This document shows positions 55,889-64,000 of a stretch of 64,000 bases of DNA, one piece after another. Where the stretch lies: the NCBI GenBank assembly GCA_008802785.1, contig VUYT01000008.1, positions 671,087-735,086 on the forward strand. The letters are read 5' to 3'. Below the pieces are notes generated by a model. That model was not told the origin of the DNA and ran no database searches. It saw only the letters and a program-made list of their open reading frames with translations. How positions within the stretch are numbered: the first letter of the stretch is position 1; every line of letters begins with the position of its first letter. The stretch comes from Symmetrospora coprosmae. Its lineage: Eukaryota; Basidiomycota; Cystobasidiomycetes; Symmetrosporaceae. The translations under genes and the position numbers were made by a program.

Positions 55889-58800
55889 ATGCAGCAGAAG
55901 GAGCAGCAGGACAAACTGGCAGGGAGCAACGACCTTGAGGGAGCAGCAGCAGCAGCAGCCATAGGCAGAGGCAGAGGCAGAGGCGGAGGGATGGGCACAT
56001 TCGAAGCTCGCCCTGCAGATGGCTACAGCGAGGATAATGGCAGTGGCGTCGAGCAGCAGCGTGCGTACGGCGACTCAGGCCTCAAGCAAGAGCAACAGGA
56101 TGCGATGCAAAGAAGCGGGACATTCGAAGCAGTCGTCAAGGTAGAGGACAGAGAGGAGGATCATCATGCTGCTGCGACCGGTGCTGCTGCTGCTGTTCGG
56201 ATGCCCTTGCTCAAGCAGGAATCCTCCAGCTTCACCTTGACGGGAATGCCCGAGCTGCAAGTCGCAGGAGCAAAGCCCGCCGCCGCCGCCGCAACCGCAA
56301 CCGCAACCGCAACCGCTATCACACCGCTGTCGGACTCTCCCGCTTCGCAGTCGCACGCATGGCATCAGCAGCAGCTGCATGGCACACCAGCCGATGGCCA
56401 TCCCGTCGTCCTTGTTGGCGCAGGCCCGCTTCCTGGCCAGCCGGCTCACAGCGGCGACGACCATGTCTTCAGCCAGAGCGCAGGCAAGAAGGAAGAGGAC
56501 GGGGATGGTGCAGTGCAATGGCAAGGCCACACTGGCCAGTACGGAGACGTCATCATTCCACAGCGCATACAGGCGTACGCCAAGCTCGAATTCCCCTTCT
56601 TCAACTTCTACATCCAGAAGCTCAGCGTCACGATAGGGAGGCGCCCGCCCGTCAGTCGCACCACCGGCACGAGTGGTTTCGTCAAGGAGGAGGTGCACCA
56701 GCCGCACGAGGCCGGCGACGTCAAGCGCGGCAACGGCAATGGCGTCGTCAAGAGCGAGCCCATCGACGATGTCGAGCCTCTATCGCTCGAGCCGCCGCTC
56801 CTAGAACCCCCGCCCTTGCTCAATGGTGCACATACAGACCGAGCTACGGCGATGGAGGCTGCAGGTGCCGCAGTCAGGGCTGAAGGGGTGTGCAAGCCAG
56901 AGCCAGAGCGTGTCGCAGGTGGTACGAGCGAAGCAGCTGCCCCGAAAGCGGTAACGCCAGAGGAAGCCCCACAGTCGCCGTCGCAGCATGTACAGAAGCA
57001 GGAAGCGGACATGCCAACCACCAACATCGAGAGCGGGCGGGGCACATTGGAACGCTTTGGCGGCAATAAGGTCATGGTCGACGTGGACCTCGGACCCATC
57101 AAAGCCGTCTCGAGGGACCACGCCCGGCTCTTCTTCGATAGCGACGTCAATCCTGCTACAGGGTGCAGCAACGGCTGGTCGCTCGAGGTCAAGGGCAGAA
57201 ATGGTCTCGTGCTGAATGAGCGGTGGAGAGCGAAAGGAGAAATCGTCCGTGTGGCGAACCGGTGGGTTCGGGGCCCGCATCCACAAAGTCCCTACTTCAG
57301 CTGCTGACCGTTACCGCTTCTGACGATATGTCAGCTCCCGGATACAAATCGCGGAGCGGATCTTCCACTTTGTCCTGCCCAACGGCGTGCCTTACCCGAC
57401 TGCCTCTCTCTCGCCGTCCTTTGACGACGACGACGACAGCATGTACGGCAGCATGGCCGAGAGCGAAGACGAGCATCGGCAATCTCCGGCACGTTCACTG
57501 TCGCCGCCACTTGTATACGGGTCGGACAGCGAAGAGCTCCGCTCATCTGATGGCGGGCAGCCTGTGCCGGCCGCATCGCCCCCAAGATATGGACAGGGCA
57601 AGGGAAAGGGGAAGGGCAGCTTGGAGCATCTCAAGAAGAAGGCTGCAGCTGCAGCTGCCAAGAAGCTCAAGAAGGGCAAAGCGAGCCTTGCGTCAACGGG
57701 CAATGAGTCGGAATCGCTGCAATCACCCAAGCGCGAGGTAGACCAGAGCGCATCATTCGAGATGGCGCCCCAGAGCACGAGTGCGGCCATGCCGGATGCG
57801 GGTGCGGAGGCGCCTACCGCGGGCCTACCTCATGCGCCAATACCGTACGCATCGAACAGCAAGAAGCAGCTCAAGCTGCCAGGTTCCGTTTCGGCGCCTG
57901 CTCCTGTTGTTGCTGCGGCAACTCCTGTGGCCACTCCAGCTGCCTCGCTGCCTATATGGTTCAACGGCGTCGACCTCGCTCGGATCCCAAAGCACAGTCT
58001 CACCAAGAAGCAAAAGACCGAGTTGGGCAAGGTCCGGCGGCAGCGCGACAAGGAGGAGAAAGCGCAGCTGCGCGAGAAGGAGCGCCTGGAGAGGGAGGCA
58101 GCAAAGCAGCTGAAGAAGGAGCAAAAAGTCAAGGAGGACGCCGAGAAGAAGAAGAAGGAAGCCGAGAAGCAGCAGAAGAAGCTCGAAGAGGCCAATGAGA
58201 TCCGGAATAGGTCGCGGGAGGAGAAGGAGAAGGCGGCCGCGGCGGCAGCAATACCTGCAACTAACGGTTCGAGCGCCGGAACACCTCAGGTTGCAGGTGT
58301 GGCAAAGCCAGCATCGAGCTTGGATAGCGGGCCAACGCCTAGCACCACGGCGGCTCTTCCACCTCTACCGCCCCTGCCGCCCACGCCAGCCGCTCCCGGT
58401 AGCGCGAGCCAGCCCACGCCGCCAATGATTAGCGCAACCGCTCCCAAGCCAGCCATGACAATACCGATACAGCCTATCTCCTCAGTGCAGGCCCAAGCCA
58501 AGCCCAAGCCCGAAGTCAGCCTCTTCCTCCCCAACAAAGGCTTGTCGAGGGCATCGCCCACACTCGCGACAAACAAAGCCTCGCCATTGGGCGTGGCAGC
58601 ATCGTCACCTGGCGTAACTCCGACTCCCGGTTCACAACCGTCTTCGTCGAGGGCGAACGACATACCCGTCGTTCTTCCAGGCGCGCCCACGCAAGCGGCT
58701 CCGGCACGGCCACCAGCGGTGCCAGCATCTGCACAAAAAGCCACCGTTCCGCCGCCTCCCGTCAAGAAGGCTACACCAAAGCCAGTCGCGCCACCACGTC

Positions 58801-59738
58801 CGACCGTCCCGCCTCCGCAACCGCAACCACCAATCCATTTTGTACCAACAAATCAATTCCAATATAAGCCGGACAAGCCGCCATACTCCTATGCGGCTCT
58901 GATAGCACAGGCCATCTATTCCACCCCGGTTAAGCAAGCGAGTGTGCAGCACATTCACGCCTGGATACCAGAGCGGTATCCTTTCTTCCGCGAGAACGGG
59001 GCGCTGCTGCAGACAGCTATCAAGCAGAACCTGGCAGTCAACCGCGCATTCCTCAACATTCCTCAGCCGACTGGGGCGGCGCTGTGGGCGGTGGAGCCGG
59101 AGCACGCCAGGGTGTTTGATGGCAATACCTTCCTTGCGCCGGTACAAGCCGAGCCGGCGCCGACTCCGAGCGTGTCGCGGCATGCGTCCCCGCCTGCGCA
59201 CCATGCAAGCCGGACCGTGACGCACTCCCCGTCCATGTCGCCTGCTCCTCCCTCTTTTGCGGCCGCTGCCTCGGCTGCCGGGCCTGCACCTGCCGCCTCC
59301 TCGCCTGCGCCTGCCAGTGCAAGCACAAGTGCAGCAGGCGGCATCAGCCGGGTCCCCATTCTCATCGCCCCGCTGCCCGCATCTTACCTTAAGCCCGCGC
59401 CAACGAGAGAACCCAATGCAATGCTGGATCCGAACGGCTTCCCGCCGATTGCGATCCATGAAGGGCGCATGTACCTCTCCCCGCCCATCTTCTCGACCTT
59501 GACGGCGCAGCAGCTGTCAAACCTCCAGTCGATTGAGACCAAGCAGGCGCTCAATATTCTGCAGGCGTTCGTCGTCAACTACTTCAAGGTCGAGCTCAAG
59601 AAGCGCAAGAAGGCCGAGAAGGCTGCGGCCGCTGCTGCTTCTGCGTCAGGGACGCCAGCAAAGAGTCAGACGCCTGGGACAAAGCGGCCGGCCGAGGGGA
59701 CGCCGGATGGGGCGAACAAGCAGCAGAAGGTTAGCTAG
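55889..59738 (+). CDS. FHL1: FHA plus forkhead transcription factor (Fhl1 type)
   Basis: Exons 55889-57261 and 57335-59738 give 1258 aa. Fhl1 recruits Ifh1 to ribosomal-protein gene promoters in yeast. The FHA domain is split by a long acidic insert and by the intron: AYAKLEFPFFNFYIQKLSVT with IGRRPP, then later VDLGPIKAVSRDHARLFFD and GWSLEVKGRNGLVLNERWRA, finishing across the junction as NRSRIQIAERIFHFVLPNG. A Lys-rich coiled-coil stretch follows, then Pro/Ala disorder. The forkhead lies near residues 970-1050: KPDKPPYSYAALIAQAIYST and HIHAWIPERYPFFRENGALL. The C-terminal helix (LSNLQSIETKQALNILQAFV) may be an interaction motif. ATG 55889 starts a Gln/Ala-rich region; AT dipeptides come from AACCGC repeats at 56295-56325. 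Confidence 0.87.
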
Positions 59739-60119
59739 GAGGCTCCGGGTGCCGTGAAGAGCGGTGTGGCAGTCGCGCAGTGGCAAAAGCAGTTCAGTGC
59801 ATGGTCTTCTGTTGATGTACAATACCAATAGGCGGCTCGTCTCGCACATCGCTCTCATTTCCGGAAGCTGCGTGCGGAGGAGCATTGTTGTTGATGCGAT
59901 GGTACGAAATGCAACATGCACGGGATCCAGGGAGGACGAGGGCGCATAGGCTGCAGGCACGTGGACCGTGCAGCGAGTTCGAGTCAACGGAAGCACTCTC
60001 GCCTCTCCGGTCCGCTTCAGCTGAGGTGGTACAATATTACTTGTCTCGCTTTCTCCGTATACACCGCTCACTCGCTCACAGTCGGACCGCCTCTGCCGCT
60101 TGATTCGCCAGTCGACGAA
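59739..60119. other. Intergenic between FHL1 and acetyltransferase gene
   Basis: 381 bases. The frame before the acetyltransferase start is open upstream to ATG 59916, so a longer N-terminus is possible. No other feature. Confidence 0.4.
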
Positions 60120-61315
60120 ATGTACCGAAACGACGCGGAAGGCAAGAGGGCCTCTCCCCTGCCTGTCCAGGATTACCACATCCAGACGCCTCTGGAGAGC
60201 TACGACATGGTGAGGGAGGCAGGACGATCACTTTAGGCTGGATTCAACCGCACCGATGATGCAGGAAGTGCGGGGCTGAAGCGGTGTGCGCGCATCACTG
60301 TTACGGCTTCCCGATATCTCGGGCCCCTCGACGCGTCGACAGAACTTCTGCTTCCCCGTCAAAGTACTGGAAAGCAACGGTCTTCGCATGGAGCCACTGA
60401 TTGTATGCCAGGCAGCATCAGGCAGCGTCGATCGAAGACATGAGCCTTGACTGCTTTTTTCCCGCAGCCGAGCGTGCACGGTGCCGCTGCATGGGACATC
60501 TTCAAGACAGAAGCTGGGCAGGCCATGTACAGATACATTCCCTTTGCAGCGCCCAAGACGTTTGCCAAGTGGCTCACGCAGGAAGAAGGGCACCGAAGAG
60601 ATGCCGGCTGGGTGACCTTCGCACTCCTCGACAAGAGCTGGGCTGCGGGTCCACGTCTGGCAGGCACGATATCGCTGCTGAATACAAGCGCGGAGAACTG
60701 CTGTGCCGAGGTCGGCGCGGTTTACATCTTTCCAGAGTTTCAAGTGGGCTTTCGCGCGCTTGCTTGCCAGGCTGACGTGCATGCAGGCAGGGCGGCTGTT
60801 GATCTAATCTGCTCGCCCGCAGCGCACCCACGTCAACACCCACGCTACATCCCTGTTACTCAAGTGGGGCTTCGAGGAGCTCGGCCTGCGGTGAGCGCAG
60901 AACCGTGCATCTGCATCGAAATAGCTTGCAAGGACTGAGTCGGCCATTCCCGCCGTCAAGCCGAATGACCTGGCGCGCGAACAGTCTCAATATACCGTCG
61001 GTTAGCGCGGCGAAACGCTTCGGGTTCACGTACGAAGGGCGCATGCTCTGGGATAGGCGCGTTGCCAGGTAGGACCCGGTCTGTTCGTACGACCCGAGCT
61101 AATTCAGCACTGTTGCGCGCCATTGTGCCCGCAGAGTATTGCCGCACGAGAACGAAGGGCATCCTGTGCACTCGCAACTCGGATTGGGCTCACCTGAAGC
61201 GGGGCCGGGTCGCCATTCAGAGCAGCTCGCCATCAATTGGTCGGCTTGGGAGAACGAGGGTGTCAAGCACCACATCGAGAGTCTGATGGCAAGGGAGGTC
61301 AAGTCCAAGCAATAG
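60120..61315 (+). CDS. GNAT-family N-acetyltransferase
   Basis: Six exons (60120-60209, 60343-60402, 60468-60743, 60823-60890, 60961-61068, 61135-61315) give 260 aa. It matches the RimJ/RimL-like GNAT group common in fungi. Blocks in order are NFCFPVKVLESNGLRMEPLI, PSVHGAAAWDIFKTEAGQ, GWVTFALLDKSWAAGPRLAG, AVYIFPEFQRTHVNTHATSL, LLKWGFEELGLRRMTWRANS and FGFTYEGRMLWDRRVA. The acyl-CoA-binding segment after the beta-bulge (FQRTHVNTHAT) replaces the usual RGxGxG arrangement, as in this subgroup. Exon 6 supplies a polar tail ending EVKSKQ. Substrate unknown: protein N-terminus or small amine. It converges with MBF1, 200 nt away. Confidence 0.82.
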
Positions 61316-61516
61316 CTACAGCGCTAGTGGAAGAATGCTGGGTGTGGCTGCCTTCCTCAAACGAAGGCTTTCAATGGCTTTCTGCTTCCGACTGCCTAGG
61401 ATACATGTGTTGCTTGCTCAGCTTGCGCGATGGCTGCGACGAGATTTAGATGAGATGGGTAGACGATGTAACTAGAGTAGATGCGACAATGCATGCGTAT
61501 GGGCAATGATTGCACT

Positions 61517-62212
61517 CTACTTCTTCTTGCCCGCCTGCTCCTTCTCGAGCGCCTTCTTCTCCGAGATGGACAGCAGCGGCGAGCCAATGTCCTTGCCGCG
61601 CAGCTTGACCTTGAGCGCCTTTTCGAGCTTGGCGAGCAGCTGCGGGTTGGGAATTGCACGGCCGGCCTCGTAGTCCGAGATGACGGTGGGCTGTCAATGG
61701 GCGGGCGGGCGGGCGAACAGTCAGCAAGCAGGTCCTCCCGAGTTGTGACGGAACGAGCACACGGGAACGCAGCCCACCTTCTCGTTGACCTTTGTCGCCA
61801 GGTCGCTCTGCTTCATGCCCAACTCCTGGCGTGCCGTCTGCATTGCCTTGCCCACGTCCGGCGAGATGGTCTTTGGCGGTGCGGGCTCGTCATTGCCTAT
61901 ATCGACATAGGCGAGGCAGCGATACGGGAAGGGGATGCATGAGGTCAGTGCCGGGTCCTGCACACTGCTCAGAACAGGCCGAGCCCGCGACGGGCGCCGA
62001 GTTCAATGTCGCACGGAGGCAGGCACAATTGCCCAGGAGTTGCGACAAAACGACTTACGATCCAACGCAGCAATCTTACGGTGGTCCGGATCGACGCTTG
62101 CCTTGTTTCCAGCTCCTACTTTGCGATCCACCTCCCCAGTCGTGGCGACCTCTCTGGGCTTTGCGCCGCCAGCGCGTGTCTTTGAGCCAATCTTTACTTC
62201 GGAAAAGTCCAT
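61517..62212 (-). CDS. MBF1: Multiprotein bridging factor 1
   Basis: Exons 62212-62059, 61896-61778 and 61690-61517 give 148 aa, the usual length. Mbf1 bridges TBP and bZIP activators such as Gcn4 and also acts on collided ribosomes. The N-terminal MBF1 domain reads [20 protein letters not shown] and ends [20 protein letters not shown]. The helix-turn-helix (XRE-type) domain reads [40 protein letters not shown] and [20 protein letters not shown]. The C-terminus is basic ([13 protein letters not shown]). All junctions are phase-consistent. Confidence 0.95.
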
Positions 62213-62726
62213 GGTAGCTGTGTGCGCGTGCTGTAGTGTGGGATAGCTGTGCCCTGTCCGTGCCGCTGCTGCCTGTTCTGCTATGCGCAAATACCCGAAT
62301 CCGGTTGGAAGAAGTGGGAAAGGGCAGGACCCGCTCGATGACGGCACCGCACCACTGGCACCTCTCGAGCGCGCGACCATGGCCACCTGGAACTTTCGGA
62401 AGATGGGGCTGGTATAATGGGGCTGTTCCAAGAGAGCAATAGCAGAGGATACTGTAGATGCAAGGGTTGACCATCCCATGCAGGTACACAAGCGAGAGCG
62501 GTCTCGTGTGTGCATCGTGCGGGCAGGAGGGTGCCATAGACGAGATTATTGGGTAGGCGAAGGACTTCTTGCCACACAGTGTAGGAGGGCATTGCCAGTA
62601 AGTGCAGCGACACGGGCTGTAATACAACGAAAGGAGCTTTCCGGACGAGGGAGAGAGGCTCTAAAGAGGCGGCGGCGGCAGTGTCCATTGTCACCAGGAT
62701 GAGCGAGGGCGTATCACCGACGCCTC
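62213..62726. other. Intergenic upstream of MBF1
   Basis: 514 bases between MBF1 and the stop of the SH3 gene, both on the minus strand. Long apparent minus frames crossing it come from read-through of the final SH3 intron and carry no motif. Confidence 0.45.
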
Positions 62727-63858
62727 TTAGCTGCAGAGACCGGGATGTCAGCACAGCGCTCGATTTGAAGAGGTGCCACTTCACCAGCACCCACAAAATG
62801 GCATGCACCAGACTCGACGCCGCGGCAGAAGCTCCACCGAACGCCCCACCCGCGACTGCCGAGTGCGCGAGCGTATTCTTGAACGAGCCGGGCGTGCTCC
62901 ACTTCTTGGGCGGCGCCTGCGGGGCAGCATGCACGACTCCGCCGGCCTGCTGGTGCTCGTACGGCTGCACGGGCTGGTGTGCGCCGTAGTACTGCTGCTG
63001 ATGCTGCGGGGGCGGCTGGTGCTGGTACGGCTGCAGCGCGCCCTTGTGCGCTTCTGGGACGTGGCCCGGGGCGCCGTAAGTGGATCCGGCATCGGCGGGG
63101 ATAGTCTCGACATGCTGGAGAATGGAAGGAATGAGCACAAGGTCAAGTCAGATCAGATCAGGTCAGGTCAGCTCAGGTCCGTTACGGGCTGTTCCGCGCA
63201 GCTTGACCGTGTGTCGCTCGCTCGACAGCCGCTTCTTGCGCGCCGCCAACTCACATTCGAAGGGAACAGGCCCTGACGCGACGAAGGATCCGTCGACACA
63301 TAGCCTCGGTACCAGTGCTCGTTTTCGCGGTTCGTGATGATGATCTCGTCGCCTTTCCGGAAGCTTAGGTCATCGGGTTGACTGCGCAGGCGCGTCCAGG
63401 ATAGATAGGTCTTGCGTCAGCTGGCAGCGGCAGGGTCATTCCTGCATGCCCAAAAGGTCAGCACCGGGCATGACTCACGTAGCTGCGTAATCCCAGAGAG
63501 CTCGCGCTCGCTCGCGCGTGTCGGCTGGAGGAGCTGGTGTAGGGATTGGACTGCGGCCGCCCGAGTGGAGGGAGGCTGCGGCCGAGGCTGCGGTTGCGGA
63601 TGCGGATGCGGATGCGGATGGCGCCGGCGTGAAGGATGGCTGGGGCTGATGTGAGTGGTGCAGGGAAGCTGCGTCCATCTGGGCAGCTAGCCCTGCGACG
63701 GCAGCATTGCCATTGAGGTTGCCGTTGCTGTTGACTGCCTCGAGCTGGACCAGTATCGCATCGCGTGCACTCTGGGACAGCAGGTCGTGCGAGTGCAGGA
63801 AGCGCACATCTGCGCGAATCCTCTGGATGAGGTGCTCAATGAGATCTGACTGGCTCAT
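62727..63858 (-). CDS. SH3-domain protein of the Lsb1/Csh3 type
   Basis: Exons 63858-63479, 63381-63255, 63114-62795 and 62730-62727 give 276 aa. Lsb1/Pin3-type proteins bind Las17/WASP and tune actin patch assembly. The N-terminal helix (SQSDLIEHLIQRIRADVRFL) is followed by an Ala/Ser linker containing SASASASA. The SH3 domain reads ARALWDYAATQPDDLSFRKG, DEIIITNRENEHWYRGYVST and QGLFPSNHVETIP. A Gln/His/Pro/Tyr-rich stretch follows, then the conserved Gly/Ala tail GAFGGASAAASSLVHAIF. The last codon is split: TT from exon 3 plus C, then TAA, in a 4-nt terminal coding exon. This reproduces the family's typical AIF ending, which supports the splice. Confidence 0.85.
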
Positions 63859-64000
63859 GGTGATGAGACTGGATGGGTCCTTTTGGGATGGTCGAAGGAC
63901 AACCCCCCCTGCAGTCATGCATGGCTACAACTCAACACAAGGTTTTACGCTCGGTGATACGTAGGTGCCAATATTTGGCAGGGAACGCTTTTATGAAGGA

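Overview
The window is nuclear DNA of a basidiomycete fungus, most likely an Ustilaginomycotina smut or smut-like yeast. It is GC-rich and gene-dense, with about 25 protein genes on both strands. Introns are short (mostly 50-130 nt) with GTGAGT/GTRNGY donors and CAG/TAG acceptors. Proteins carry long Ser/Pro/Gln-rich disordered tails, and the best-recognised products are typical fungal ones (Sup35, Vps52, Fhl1, a Pho80-type cyclin, Mbf1, an Emp24-type p24 protein). No tRNA, rRNA, transposon or CRISPR array was recognised. All gene models were assembled by hand from splice sites and reading-frame phase; no database was searched.

1-20 kb: the 3' end of riboflavin synthase; a large disordered protein on the minus strand; a dolichol-phosphate mannosyltransferase with an N-terminal membrane anchor; a small SBDS-family Rtc3 protein with a predicted 4-nt exon; two tandem paralogous small secreted proteins that look like effectors; D-glycerate 3-kinase; a conserved unknown with three tiny exons; a START lipid-transfer protein; an Emp24-type p24 cargo receptor; and a multi-pass membrane protein.

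20-37 kb: a Pho80-type cyclin with a 700-residue disordered N-terminus; a long protein with a Cys-rich C-terminus; eRF3/Sup35 with a prion-like N-domain; a Rad57/XRCC3-type recombinase paralog; acetyl-CoA acetyltransferase; and an ABHD5/Cld1-type alpha/beta hydrolase.

37-43 kb: a tandem segmental duplication of about 2.5-2.8 kb. It copied the last exon of the hydrolase (now a relic with an in-frame stop), a lineage-specific Pro/Ser/Thr-rich repeat gene in opposite orientation (two diverged copies), and its upstream flank.

43-64 kb: an Ivy1-like BAR protein, Vps52, mitochondrial ribosomal protein bS18m, an unknown two-part gene with an unresolved frame junction, a MaoC-like hot-dog protein, a type II membrane glycosyltransferase-like protein lacking an obvious DxD, Fhl1 (FHA plus forkhead), a GNAT acetyltransferase, Mbf1, and an Lsb1/Csh3-type SH3 protein whose stop codon lies in a 4-nt terminal coding exon.

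The genes do not form one pathway; most are housekeeping. The most unusual content is the tandem secreted pair (8.2-10.2 kb), the tandem duplication with a gene relic (37.4-42.8 kb), the cluster of micro-exons, and in-frame hexanucleotide repeats shared by seven unrelated genes.
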